Both the position numbers and the translations under genes were made by a program. From Streptomyces netropsis (GTDB lineage Bacteria; Actinomycetota; Actinomycetes; Streptomycetales; Streptomycetaceae): 64,000 nt of DNA. The stretch spans positions 243,581 through 307,580 of the forward strand of contig NZ_JACHJG010000010.1 of assembly GCF_014203545.1 (NCBI RefSeq), in the 5' to 3' direction. Shown piece by piece: positions 7,857 to 16,422 of this stretch (position 1 is its first letter; each line of letters starts with the position of its first letter). The notes beneath the pieces were generated by a model. It saw nothing but the letters and a program-made list of their open reading frames with translations, was not told the DNA's origin and did no database searches.

Positions 7857-9236
7857 TCAGGGCCGCCACAGCGGGGGCGCGGCGGGGGCGGGGCCCAGCG
7901 TCGTCGTACCGGGGGCCGCGCGGTGTCCGAGACCGGTGCGGTACGCGTCCAGGGCGGCGTCCGTACGGCCGGTGCGCCGCAGCAGGTCGCCCAGCAGCCG
8001 GCACAGATCGGCGAGATCGCCCGCGGCGCCCGTGCGCTCCAGCAGGGACAGCGCGGCGCAGTAGTGCTCCTCGGCGGCCTCGGTGTCCGAGCGCTCCTCG
8101 GCGATCAGCCCCAGCAGCCGGTGCGCGCCGCCCGCGTGGACCGCGCCGCGCTCGGCGCCCAGCGCCGAGGGCGACAGCAGCGGGCGCAGCAGATCTTCCG
8201 CCTCGGCCGCCTTGCCGCGCCGCCGCAGCACGTCCGCCAGCTCCACCTCGACCTGCACGGTGAACAGCGGGGCCTTCTTGGAGGCCAGCATGTCGCGGGC
8301 GGTGCGCAGCTCGCTCTCGGCCTTCCGCAGATCGCCGTCCTGCGCGTAGACGTAGCCGCGCATCCAGTGGCAGTGCGCCAGCTCGGTGCGGATGTGGAGC
8401 TGCTGGTACAGCTCCTGGGCCTTGGCGAGCGAGGCGTCGGCCTCCGCGATCCGGCCCTCGGCGATGAGGGTGCGGGCGACCCCCCGGTGCATGCTCGCAA
8501 CGAGCGCCGGGTTGTCGACCTGCGGAGCGAGCGCGAGCGCCAGCTCGGCGGCGTGCGCGGCCCGCGCGTGCGCCCCCATGTCCATGTAGGGGGCGATGAC
8601 GGCGGTGTAGAGGAGCAGCAGCGCGTCGGGGTCGTGCAGCCCGGCGGCGTTCAGCTCGTCGACGGTCGACTCCAGCAGATAGCAGGCGTAGCGCAGCTCG
8701 CCCGCGAGCAGATGGGCGGTGGCGCGGCCGCGGACGGCGGGGACGCGGCGCGGCAGCGGCTCGTCGGCCAGCAGCCGTTCGACCTCGGCGAAGTGATCGC
8801 GGGCGGCGACGAGGTCGCCGGTCTCCAGGGCGCAGTCGCCGAGCCCCTGCACGGCGGTGGCCTCCTCGGACACCAGGGTGTGCCCGGCGGCCTCGGCGCG
8901 CAGGGCGCGGTAGCGCACGGCCGCGTCCTCGGCTTCGCCGGTGGACAGGACGCGCCGGGCGTCGGTCAGCCGCAGCCGCAGCTCGGTGGCCAGGTGCGGG
9001 GGACGGCCGGTCGCCAGCTCCTCCAGGGTGATGCCGAGGCGCCCGGCGAGATGCCGCAGGGCGGTCTCGGAGGGGCGTACCTTCCCGGCCTCCAGGGTCG
9101 AGACGTACGCGGCGGTGTAGGCGGGTTCGGCCAACTGCTTCTGGGTGAGACCCCGTTCCGTGCGCATCCGGAGCACGCGTCGGCCGATGTCGGCGGGTTC
9201 GTCGGCCCGTATGCCGTGGGTACTGTTCTCGGCCAC
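7857..9236 (-). CDS. XRE-family regulator with TPR repeats
   Basis: The 459-residue protein starts at GTG 9236 behind GAGGGG. Residues 15-72 form an XRE helix-turn-helix (IGRRVLRMRTERGLTQKQLA, YVSTLEAGKVRPS). The rest is helical and TPR-like: repeated A-x2-Y/H-x-A-L or L-x2-G-D patterns such as GLGDCALETGDLVAARDHF, RTLIAEGRIAEADASLAKAQ and LLGDLLRRTGRTDAALDAY. This build is widespread in Streptomyces, where such proteins bind peptides or partners and control a neighbouring gene. It is divergent from an alpha/beta hydrolase; the shared 71-bp gap holds three copies of a CGTRASTTA box, suggesting it controls both genes. Confidence 0.9.
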   Translation of the reverse strand: MAENSTHGIRADEPADIGRRVLRMRTERGLTQKQLAEPAYTAAYVSTLEAGKVRPSETALRHLAGRLGITLEELATGRPPHLATELRLRLTDARRVLSTGEAEDAAVRYRALRAEAAGHTLVSEEATAVQGLGDCALETGDLVAARDHFAEVERLLADEPLPRRVPAVRGRATAHLLAGELRYACYLLESTVDELNAAGLHDPDALLLLYTAVIAPYMDMGAHARAAHAAELALALAPQVDNPALVASMHRGVARTLIAEGRIAEADASLAKAQELYQQLHIRTELAHCHWMRGYVYAQDGDLRKAESELRTARDMLASKKAPLFTVQVEVELADVLRRRGKAAEAEDLLRPLLSPSALGAERGAVHAGGAHRLLGLIAEERSDTEAAEEHYCAALSLLERTGAAGDLADLCRLLGDLLRRTGRTDAALDAYRTGLGHRAAPGTTTLGPAPAAPPLWRP

Positions 9237-9249
9237 TTGTGCCCCTCGG

Positions 9250-9281
9250 TAAGTTACGCCGTGACTTAAGTCGTGAGTTAA
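9250..9281. promoter_or_regulatory. Triple CGTRASTTA box, putative operator
   Basis: TAAGTTACG (9250-9258) reads CGTAACTTA on the minus strand. CGTGACTTAA (9260-9269) and CGTGAGTTAA (9272-9281) follow as direct repeats 12 bp apart. All sit in the short divergent gap between the XRE-TPR regulator and the hydrolase, the normal place for such a regulator to bind. Confidence 0.5.
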
Positions 9282-9307
9282 ATCTGTTTGATTCGACGTG
9301 AGGACGG

Positions 9308-10678
9308 ATGATGCCGGAAGCCCTGGGGAAGGCGGCTGCTGCCGCGCGGACGGTCGGACCGGCGGATTCGATAGATACCACGGGTACGGCGGTCGTCCGG
9401 CAGCCCGGCCTCGTCATGACGGACCACTTCTTCGACGTCCCCCTCGACCACCGTGCGCCCGACGGCGAACACATACGCCTCTACGCTCGCGAGGTCGTCG
9501 CCACGCGCCGCGAACGCGACGAACTGCCGTGGCTGGTCTACCTCCAGGGCGGTCCGGGCTGCCCCGCCGGGCGGCCCGTGGGCCGGGAGAACTGGCTCGA
9601 CCGGGCGCTGGAGGACTACCGCGTCCTCCTCCTCGACCAGCGCGGCACCGGCCGCTCCACGCCCGCCACCCGGCAGACCCTCCCGCTCCGCGGCACCCCG
9701 GCCGAACAGGCCGACTATCTGGCCCACTTCCGCGCCGACTCCATAGTCCGCGACTGCGAGCTGATCCGCGCCCGGCTGACCGGCGGCCGGCCCTGGACCG
9801 TGCTCGGGCAGAGCTTCGGCGGCTTCTGCGCCGTCACCTACCTCTCGTACGCGCCCGAGGGGCTCGCCGAGGTCCTGATCACCGGTGGTCTGCCGTCCCT
9901 CGACGCCGACGCGGACGCCGTCTACCGCGCGGCCTACCCGCGCATGGAACGCAAGTCGCTGGAGCACTACGCCCGGTACCCCGGCGACGAGGCCGCCGCC
10001 CGCCGCATCGCGCGCCATCTCGCCGACCACGAGGAGGTGCTGCCCGACGGCACCCTCCTGACGGTCCCGGCATTCCAGCAACTCGGCATCCTCCTCGGCA
10101 CCGGCGACGGCTCCCACCGACTGCACTACCTCCTCGAGGACGCCTTCGTGGACACCGTCGCGGGACCGCGGCTGTCCGACGCCTTCGCCGAACAGGTCGC
10201 GACGGTCCTCTCCCGCGCCGACTGCCCTCTTTACGCCATCCTCCATGAGGCCATCTATGCCCAGGACGAGCGCGCGACGCACTGGTCAGCCGATCGTGTG
10301 AGAGGCGAATACCCGCAGTTCGAACGGGGGATCGAGCCCGGGGGGCGCTTCCTCTTCACCGGGGAGAGCGTCCACCCCTGGATGCTGCGCACCCACCCGG
10401 CCCTGCGCCCCTTGCGCCACACCGCCGAACTCCTTGCCGAGCGCCGGGGTTGGACCCCCCTCTACGACCCCGAGCGCCTCGCCCGCAACACCGTTCCCGT
10501 GGCGGCCGCGATCTACCACGACGACCTCTTCGTCGACACCGAGCACTCGCTGCGCACCGCGCGCACGATCGCCGGGCTGCGGACCTGGGTCACGGACGAG
10601 TACGAGCACGACGGCGTCCGGGCAGGTGGACGCGCAGTGCTGGACCGGCTGTTGAGCCTCGTACGGGACGAGGCGTAG
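9308..10678 (+). CDS. Alpha/beta hydrolase, proline iminopeptidase-like (S33)
   Basis: The 456-residue protein carries the S33 features: the oxyanion motif LQGGPGCPA (about 80), LLLDQRGTGRS (about 105), and the nucleophile elbow GQSFGG (about 164-169, Ser166 region). The catalytic Asp and His would be near IYHDDLFVDTEH, about residues 402-413. It is likely an intracellular aminopeptidase or esterase acting on small substrates; no signal peptide is seen. Two adjacent ATG codons (9308 and 9311) follow GAGGAC. Probable control is by the divergent XRE-TPR regulator. Codon use matches the neighbours. Confidence 0.88.
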   Translation: MMPEALGKAAAAARTVGPADSIDTTGTAVVRQPGLVMTDHFFDVPLDHRAPDGEHIRLYAREVVATRRERDELPWLVYLQGGPGCPAGRPVGRENWLDRALEDYRVLLLDQRGTGRSTPATRQTLPLRGTPAEQADYLAHFRADSIVRDCELIRARLTGGRPWTVLGQSFGGFCAVTYLSYAPEGLAEVLITGGLPSLDADADAVYRAAYPRMERKSLEHYARYPGDEAAARRIARHLADHEEVLPDGTLLTVPAFQQLGILLGTGDGSHRLHYLLEDAFVDTVAGPRLSDAFAEQVATVLSRADCPLYAILHEAIYAQDERATHWSADRVRGEYPQFERGIEPGGRFLFTGESVHPWMLRTHPALRPLRHTAELLAERRGWTPLYDPERLARNTVPVAAAIYHDDLFVDTEHSLRTARTIAGLRTWVTDEYEHDGVRAGGRAVLDRLLSLVRDEA

Positions 10679-10770
10679 CCCGGTCCACGGCCGTGGGGCA
10701 GTCCGAACGAGCTTTGTCACACTGGTAACTTGAGCCCCATCCATTGCCTTGTGTCCCCTGAGCCCCTATG

Positions 10771-10809
10771 TTAATCCGCACCTCAATGCGACTTAATCCG
10801 CCACTTAAT
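10771..10809 (+). promoter_or_regulatory. Direct repeats TTAATCCGC ahead of the M64 peptidase
   Basis: TTAATCCGC occurs at 10771-10779 and 10793-10801, 22 bp apart (about two helical turns), and a third related TTAATGG begins at 10805. AT-rich repeats of this kind stand out in this genome. They lie just upstream of the peptidase ribosome site. GCGACTTAA in the second copy resembles the CGTGACTTAA box at 9260. Confidence 0.35.
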
Positions 10810-10833
10810 GGCGGGCTCAGGGAGGAACCCCCC

Positions 10834-12162
10834 ATGCGCAGACGAATATCCCTCGCGGCCGGTGCGGCCCTCACGGCCGCGCTGGCCGCCACGGCGACGA
10901 CGGTGACCGCGACGGCCACGACGACATCCGCGAAGACTTCGAAGTCGGCGGCGCCCGAGCCGAAGAGTGAACGCACCCAGCACGTCGAGTACTTCACCGG
11001 CCCCGGCGGCCACCCCCGCCACACCACCGTCCCCGCCTCCACCCCCCCGCCGCGCACGTTGCGCCCCTCGGCCGCGGGCGACGGTGCCGTCACCAAGGTC
11101 ATCGACAACGGCACGGTGGGCTCCAAGGTCGACGTCGTCTTCATCGGCGACGGCTACACCGCCGCCCAGCAGGGCGACTTCCATGCCGACGTGCGCGCCA
11201 AGTGGGCGAAGATGTCGGCCGTCGAGCCCTACGCCTCGTACAAGAAGCTCTTCAACGTCTGGGCCGTCGACGCGGTCTCCCGGCAGTCCGGCGTCTCCGG
11301 CGACCCGGGCGAGGGCGTCGTCAAGGACACCGCGCTGAAGTCCCGCTTCTTCTGCGACGGCATCGAGCGGCTGCTGTGCGTCGACACCGGACGCGTCGAG
11401 TCGTACGCCGCGAAGGCGCCCGCCGCGGACCTGGTCGTGGTGCTGTCCAACTCGACCAAGTACGGCGGCGCGGGCTACAACGACATCGTCTCCCAGGTCG
11501 GTTACGACGGCATCGCCACCGCCTCGTCCGACAACGACGACTCCGACCAGGTCGCCGTGCACGAGACGGGCCACTCCTTCGGCAAGCTCGCCGACGAGTA
11601 CCAGTACGAGGAGTACGGCACGTACACCGGCGCCGAGCCGGGCAGTGCCAACACCAGCAAGCTGACCGCGGCGGAGCTGACGGCACAGAAGAAGAAGTGG
11701 TACCGCTGGGTCGGCAAGACCTCGCCGGACGGCGGCAAGGTCGGCGCGTTCGAGGGCGCCGGCTACTACCCCAAGGGTCTCTACCGCCCCACCGACGACT
11801 CGATCATGCGCTCGCTCGGGCGCGAGTTCAATCTCCCGGGCCGTGAGGCCATGATCGCGGGCTTCTACCGCCACGCGAAGGCGCTGACGAGCACCACGAG
11901 CACGTCCGGCAAGGTCGGCAGCCGCGACAAGGTCACCGTGCGGCTGCCCGCCGCCACCACGACCGTGCGCTGGTACGTGGACGGGCGCGAGGTCCAAGCG
12001 GGCCGGGGGCGGACGAGCGTGACTCCGCGCTCCCTGGGTGTGAAGCCGGACGGCAAGACCCACACGCTGACGGCCAAGGCCGTCGACCGCACGGACGCGG
12101 TGGTGGACCCGGAGCTGCGGAAGCGGCTGTCGGGCTCGCTGACGTGGAAGGTGGCGGGTTAG
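10834..12162 (+). CDS. Secreted M64 (IgA peptidase-like) metalloprotease
   Basis: The 442-residue protein starts at ATG 10834 behind GGAGGAA. It has a Sec signal peptide (MRRRISLAAGAALTAALAAT). The zinc site HETGHSFGKLADEY (His243, Glu244, His247, with the downstream Asp/Glu) is the M64 signature HExGHxxGxLxDEY. VDVVFIGDGYTAAQQGDFHA (about 95-115) is the family's N-terminal block. A C-terminal beta domain (about 355-440) may be Ig-like. It should act on proteins outside the cell; a specific substrate cannot be told. An upstream in-frame start at 10768 has no ribosome site. Confidence 0.9.
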   Translation: MRRRISLAAGAALTAALAATATTVTATATTTSAKTSKSAAPEPKSERTQHVEYFTGPGGHPRHTTVPASTPPPRTLRPSAAGDGAVTKVIDNGTVGSKVDVVFIGDGYTAAQQGDFHADVRAKWAKMSAVEPYASYKKLFNVWAVDAVSRQSGVSGDPGEGVVKDTALKSRFFCDGIERLLCVDTGRVESYAAKAPAADLVVVLSNSTKYGGAGYNDIVSQVGYDGIATASSDNDDSDQVAVHETGHSFGKLADEYQYEEYGTYTGAEPGSANTSKLTAAELTAQKKKWYRWVGKTSPDGGKVGAFEGAGYYPKGLYRPTDDSIMRSLGREFNLPGREAMIAGFYRHAKALTSTTSTSGKVGSRDKVTVRLPAATTTVRWYVDGREVQAGRGRTSVTPRSLGVKPDGKTHTLTAKAVDRTDAVVDPELRKRLSGSLTWKVAG

Positions 12163-12174
12163 AGCCGGTCGGTG

Positions 12175-12268
12175 CCTCAATCGCCGGACGGGCGCTGTGT
12201 TGTGTCCTCAATCGCCGGACGGGCTGAGGCTGAGCTCAGCCCAATCAAGCCCGTCCGGCGTTTGAGGA
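12175..12268. repeat. Streptomyces intergenic palindromic repeat cluster
   Basis: CCTCAATCGCCGGACGGGC occurs at 12175-12193 and again at 12206-12224, and an inverted near-copy lies at 12249-12268. Copy two and the inverted copy form a long hairpin with an inner GGCTGAG/CTCAGCC dyad. It probably ends transcription of both convergent genes. A related hairpin is at 34484-34512. Past it, 12290-12400 holds two degenerate copies of a CCGGTAGCCGA-containing segment and no gene. Confidence 0.7.
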
Positions 12269-12403
12269 CGCGCCCGCAGGGCGCCCGCCGCCGCAGGCGG
12301 CAAGGCGGGCCGGTAGCCGAGGATCCGCCGGTCAGGCGAGAGGCGGCAGGACGGGCGGCAGTCGGCAGGACGGCCCGGTAGCCGAAGTCCGGCCGGACAG
12401 ACG

Positions 12404-13111
12404 CTAACCCGCATCCAGGACGGCGGAGCCGCCATACGCGCGGGCGAGGCGGTCGAAGCCGCGGGCGAGGGCGGTGGTGATCACCTCGCGGGTCCGCTCG
12501 GGCGGCTCGCCCGCGGCGAGCGAGGCGTGCAGGGCCTCGAAGGCCTGCTCCCGGACGGCGTTGGCGAAGGACGCGAACAGCTCCAGCTCGGCCCGGACGT
12601 CCGGGTGTTCCGCGCTCCGCCCGGCGCGCTCGACGAGGAGCTCCAGAAGGCGCCGCCGCCGCGCGCGGGAGACGGGCAGGTAGCTGCGGCGGAGTGCCGG
12701 GCTGCCGAGGAGGATGCGGGCGAAGACGCGCGCCTGACTGAGCGAGTCGCCTTCGTCGGTCAGCACCATCCCGTAGCAGTCGACGTAGAACCGGTGCAGC
12801 CGCTCGAGGAGTTCGGCGCTGTCGGTGGCGGGCAGCACGGCCTCGGGCAGTGCCGCGTCGAACTCGCTGCCGCGCCCGAAGAAGATGTCCTCTTTCGAGG
12901 CGAAGTGGGTGAAGACGGTGGCCGGGGCCACCTCCGCCTCCGCCGCGATCCGGGTGAGGGTGACGGCCTCGAACCCCTCCTCGGCGAAGAGCCGGAAGGC
13001 GGCCTCGGAGATCGCGCGCCGGGTGCGCTCCCGCTTGCGGCCGCGCAGCCCGGTCGGGGGCGCGGTGCACGGCGTGGCGTCGGTGGCGGTGTGGGGGTGG
13101 GCCGTCGTCAT
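12404..13111 (-). CDS. TetR-family transcriptional repressor
   Basis: The 235-residue protein has a TetR_N HTH (about residues 25-75: TRRAISEAAFRLFAEEGFEA, then TLTRIAAEAEVAPATVFTHF, ASKEDIF). The helical C-terminal ligand domain is unassigned. It is divergent from a DHA2-type MFS transporter. A perfect 10-bp inverted repeat with a 10-bp spacer in the gap is the expected operator, so it probably represses itself and the pump until a drug-like ligand binds. Confidence 0.93.
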   Translation of the reverse strand: MTTAHPHTATDATPCTAPPTGLRGRKRERTRRAISEAAFRLFAEEGFEAVTLTRIAAEAEVAPATVFTHFASKEDIFFGRGSEFDAALPEAVLPATDSAELLERLHRFYVDCYGMVLTDEGDSLSQARVFARILLGSPALRRSYLPVSRARRRRLLELLVERAGRSAEHPDVRAELELFASFANAVREQAFEALHASLAAGEPPERTREVITTALARGFDRLARAYGGSAVLDAG

Positions 13112-13142
13112 GGGTTCAGGATAGCCGCCCCCCAGCCAGAAT

Positions 13143-13172
13143 TAGAGGTGCTACATTTTTAGAGCACCTCTA
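13143..13172. promoter_or_regulatory. Putative TetR operator
   Basis: TAGAGGTGCT (13143-13152) and its exact complement (13163-13172) flank a 10-bp AT-rich spacer. It lies 31 bases from the repressor start and 40 from the transporter start, so one bound repressor could block both promoters. Confidence 0.75.
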
Positions 13173-13211
13173 CTTTCGGGTGCCGCCATCCGTCGTGAGG
13201 ACGCCTCCGCC

Positions 13212-14696
13212 ATGCGCACAGCCGCCGCCCAGTCACCACCGACGAACCCGATACCCGGGCCCGCCGCCGACGCCTCGTCCGTGTCATCCCGCTCACCCCG
13301 GTCCACCGCCGCGATCCTCGTCATCGCGTGCGCGGCCCAGTTCATGGTCGTCCTCGACGTGTCGATCGTGAACGTGGCCCTCCCGGCCATGCGCGCCGAA
13401 CTCCACCTCAGCGCCGCCGGCCAGCAGTGGATCGTCAACGCCTACGCCCTCGCCTTCGCCGGGCTGCTGCTGCTCGGCGGCCGGGCCGCCGACCTCGTCG
13501 GCACCAAGCGGGCCTTCCTGACCGGGCTCGCCGCCTTCACCGCCGCCTCCCTCGCGGGAGGCCTCGCCCAGGGCGGTGCCCTGCTGATCGCCGCCCGCGC
13601 GGTCCAGGGCCTGGGCGGCGCGATCCTCGCCCCCGCCACCCTCACGCTGATCATGACGACGTTCACCGAACCCGCCGCCCGCACCCGGGCGATGGGCGCC
13701 TGGAGCGCCGTCATGGCGGCCGGCGGCGCGGCGGGCGCGGTCGTCGGCGGAGTGCTGACCGAGTACGCGGGCTGGCGCTGGGTGCTGTTCGTCAACGTCC
13801 CCATCGGCGTCGCCCTGCTGGCCGCCGCCCTCGTCTACGTACCCCGGGGGACGGTCCGGGAGGGCGGGCTGCGCCGCCTCGACCTGCCCGGCGCCGTGAC
13901 CGTCACCGGGGGCCTGACCGCCCTCGTCTACGGGATCATCTCCTCCGAGACCCACGGCTGGGGCGAAGTCACAGTCTGGGCCCCGCTCGCGGCCGCCGGC
14001 GTGCTGCTCGCAGCCTTCCTCGCCATCGAGGCCAAGGTCGCCCACCCGCTCGTACCGCTCGGCATCCTGCGCCGCCGCACCCTGGCCGTCGCCAACCTGG
14101 TGGTGCTGGGCATGGGCGCGGCCACCTTCTCGATGTGGTTCCTGCTCTCCCTCTACTTCCAGCAGATCCTCGGTCACAGCGCCGTGAAGGCGGGCCTGTG
14201 CTTCCTGCCGGGCTCGATCGCGATCATCGTGGGCGCGCAGCTCGCCACCCGGGTCATCGCCCGTACCGGGCCCCGGCCGTTGCTGGTCATCGGCATGGCG
14301 CTCAGCACCGTCGGCTTCGTCTGGCTCTCCCGGCTGAGCGCGGACGGGAGCTTCGCGAGCGACGTGGTCGTGCCGTTCACCCTGGCGACCTTCGGCGCGG
14401 GCCTGGCGATGATGCCCGCCACCGTCGCCGCCACGAGCGGCACCGACCGGGCGCAGGCGGGCCTCGCCTCCGGTCTCGTCAACACCTCCCGCCAGGTGGG
14501 CGGCGCGATCGGCCTGGCCCTGCTGGCCACCGTCGCCTCCCACACCACGGCCGGCCGGCTGGCCGCCCACGACGACGTGCGGGTGGCGCTGACCGACGGC
14601 TACGGCAGGGCGCTGCTGATCGCCGCCGCGTTCACCGCGTGCGCGGCACTCGGGGCGCTGGCCCTGCCGGGCAGGAACCGCACGGACCGAGCCTGA
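13212..14696 (+). CDS. MFS drug efflux transporter, DHA2 (EmrB/QacA) family
   Basis: The 494-residue protein has about 14 hydrophobic spans. Family motifs are visible: VVLDVSIVNVALPAM (motif D1 in helix 1), LLLGGRAADLVGTKRAF (motif A) and LILGxxxG-like GAWSAVMAAGGAAGAVVGGV (motif C, proton antiport). It should expel hydrophobic drugs in exchange for protons. The first ~35 residues are polar and unstructured; ATG 13212 has GAGGAC about 12 bases upstream. Control is by the divergent TetR. A VOC gene follows after 42 bases and may be cotranscribed. Confidence 0.93.
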   Translation: MRTAAAQSPPTNPIPGPAADASSVSSRSPRSTAAILVIACAAQFMVVLDVSIVNVALPAMRAELHLSAAGQQWIVNAYALAFAGLLLLGGRAADLVGTKRAFLTGLAAFTAASLAGGLAQGGALLIAARAVQGLGGAILAPATLTLIMTTFTEPAARTRAMGAWSAVMAAGGAAGAVVGGVLTEYAGWRWVLFVNVPIGVALLAAALVYVPRGTVREGGLRRLDLPGAVTVTGGLTALVYGIISSETHGWGEVTVWAPLAAAGVLLAAFLAIEAKVAHPLVPLGILRRRTLAVANLVVLGMGAATFSMWFLLSLYFQQILGHSAVKAGLCFLPGSIAIIVGAQLATRVIARTGPRPLLVIGMALSTVGFVWLSRLSADGSFASDVVVPFTLATFGAGLAMMPATVAATSGTDRAQAGLASGLVNTSRQVGGAIGLALLATVASHTTAGRLAAHDDVRVALTDGYGRALLIAAAFTACAALGALALPGRNRTDRA

Positions 14697-14738
14697 GCCC
14701 GCTCCGCACCTCTTCACGTCCTGAAGGAAGGAACCGTC

Positions 14739-15155
14739 ATGGCACTGGAGTTGAACCACATCATCGTCCACGTCAAGGACCGGCACGAGAGCGCTGCGTT
14801 CCTCGCCGAACTGCTGGGTGCCGAGGCGCCGGTCGACTGGGCGCACTTCACGCAGCTCACCTCGTCCAACGGCGTCGGCGTCGACTTCGCGGACGACATG
14901 GTGGCCCCGGAGGACATCAACCTCAGCCACCTCGCGTACCTGGTCACCGAGGAGGAGTTCGACGCGATCTTCGGCCGGGTCGAGAAGCGCGGGGTGCGCT
15001 TCTGGGCCGACCCGGCGATGAAGGCCGAGGGGCAGATCAACCTCGCCTACGGCGGTCGGTCGATCTACCTCCTCGACCCGGGTGGCACATGCGCGATCGA
15101 GTTCATGACGAGGCCGTACGCGGAGGTGCCGGAGTCGCGGCCGTCGCCGGTGTGA
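14739..15155 (+). CDS. VOC (glyoxalase/bleomycin resistance-like) protein
   Basis: The 138-residue product starts at ATG 14739 behind GAAGGAAGGAA. It has one pair of beta-alpha-beta-beta-beta units: MALELNHIIVHVKDRHESAA with an N-terminal His ligand, and RSIYLLDPGGTCAIEFMTRP with the C-terminal Glu ligand (IEF). VOC proteins bind metals and small molecules, as dioxygenases, isomerases or antibiotic-binding proteins; which one this is cannot be told. Its place after a TetR-controlled efflux pump suggests a role in tolerance of the same compound. Confidence 0.85.
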   Translation: MALELNHIIVHVKDRHESAAFLAELLGAEAPVDWAHFTQLTSSNGVGVDFADDMVAPEDINLSHLAYLVTEEEFDAIFGRVEKRGVRFWADPAMKAEGQINLAYGGRSIYLLDPGGTCAIEFMTRPYAEVPESRPSPV

Positions 15156-15158
15156 CGC

Positions 15159-16328
15159 TCACGCGCAGAGCTCCCGCTCCAACGGGGTGCGGAAGCGGGG
15201 CGTGACCCGCACCCCGCCCAGCCAGGCGGCCAGCCGGGCGGCCTCCGCGTCGATCGCGGAGGCCGTCTCGCGGCCGACGTCCGCCAGCGGCCGCCAGACG
15301 ACCTCCCCGCCCGCCCGCTGCGCCCAGCCGCCCACGACGCGCCCGTCGCTCCAGACGGTCGGACCGACGTTGCCCGCCCGGTCGAACAGGGCGGGCACGT
15401 GATCGGGCGAGAGGTACCAGTCGCGGCCGCGCCATCCCATGGACGTCGGGTCGAGCCCGGGGAGGAGGGCGACCCAGGGCTCGGCGGCGGGTTCGTCGTC
15501 GAGGTCGTCCGGCAGCACGACCCCGGCCCCGTGGGCCAACTCGACGCCCGTCACCCCCGCATCGGCCAGCGCCCTGCGCGTATCGCCGAGCGTCCAGCCG
15601 GTCCACCACTTCAGATCCGCTTCCGTGGCCGGCCCGTACGCGGCGAGCCAGCGCCGCGCGACCTCGGCCTTGGCCTCCCGGACGTCGATCTCCGGCAGTT
15701 GCGGCACGCGCGCGTACGGGTAGAGGCTGCTGGTCCACGAGCCGCGCGGCCGGGCGCGCCGCACGTGCCCGTCCGAGGCCAGCAGCCGCAGCAGCCGGCT
15801 GCCGACGCTCTGCCGCCCCTCGTAGGGCTTGCCGGGCGACACCACGATCGTCTCCTTCAGCGCGGGCACGTCCTTGGCCAGCTCGGCCGTCGTGGCCTCA
15901 CCCCGCGCGGCGAGCGCTTCCAGCACCTCGGCCTCGGTCCGCGCGAGCCGCTCCTCGTCCCAGCCTCCGTCGGTGCCGTCTTGCAGGAACTTCACGAACG
16001 CGGCCCGCTCCTTCACCGCGATCGCCCGCGCCGTGGAGGAGCCGACGTACGGGGCGAATTCCCGGCTCACGGCGAAGAGGGTCCGCCGCATGGACAGCAG
16101 CTTGATCAGCGTCACGTCCTCGTACAGCCCCCGCTCCACCTCCGCCGTCGACGGCTCGGCGAGCCGCGCGCACGCCGACAGGTACACGGTCGCGGCGTCG
16201 GTGGCGTGCAGGGCGACGAGCGCGTCCGCCACGTCCTCGACGGTCGTCGCCCGGTGGGCGGGTGCGAGCAGATGCCGCCGCCCGAGGCGGGCGCGGCGCT
16301 GCTCGTCACTGATGCGGAGGCTCTTCAT
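15159..16328 (-). CDS. HTH_42 winged-helix protein, AlkZ/YcaQ-like
   Basis: The 389-residue length and the order of motifs fit the winged-helix HTH_42 superfamily, which includes the interstrand-crosslink glycosylases AlkZ and YcaQ (AlkX). Landmarks are VEDVADALVALHATDAATVY (about 30-50), LLSMRRTLFAVSRE, WLAAYGPATEADLKWWTGW, and LPGLDPTSMGWRGRDWYL. At the position where the glycosylases carry their catalytic Gln-phi-Gln or Gln-phi-Asp, this protein reads His41-Ala-Thr43-Asp, so glycosylase activity is uncertain. It would act on DNA in the cytoplasm if active. It ends 3 bases from the convergent VOC gene. Confidence 0.8.
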   Translation of the reverse strand: MKSLRISDEQRRARLGRRHLLAPAHRATTVEDVADALVALHATDAATVYLSACARLAEPSTAEVERGLYEDVTLIKLLSMRRTLFAVSREFAPYVGSSTARAIAVKERAAFVKFLQDGTDGGWDEERLARTEAEVLEALAARGEATTAELAKDVPALKETIVVSPGKPYEGRQSVGSRLLRLLASDGHVRRARPRGSWTSSLYPYARVPQLPEIDVREAKAEVARRWLAAYGPATEADLKWWTGWTLGDTRRALADAGVTGVELAHGAGVVLPDDLDDEPAAEPWVALLPGLDPTSMGWRGRDWYLSPDHVPALFDRAGNVGPTVWSDGRVVGGWAQRAGGEVVWRPLADVGRETASAIDAEAARLAAWLGGVRVTPRFRTPLERELCA

Positions 16329-16422
16329 GGGGGAGAGGCTAGGGGCGGAGTAGGTCGAATCCTGTCCTCTATGGGTCGTTATTCAGGTGCGGCGCGATCG
16401 CTTTGCTGAGAGGTTGCGCGGC

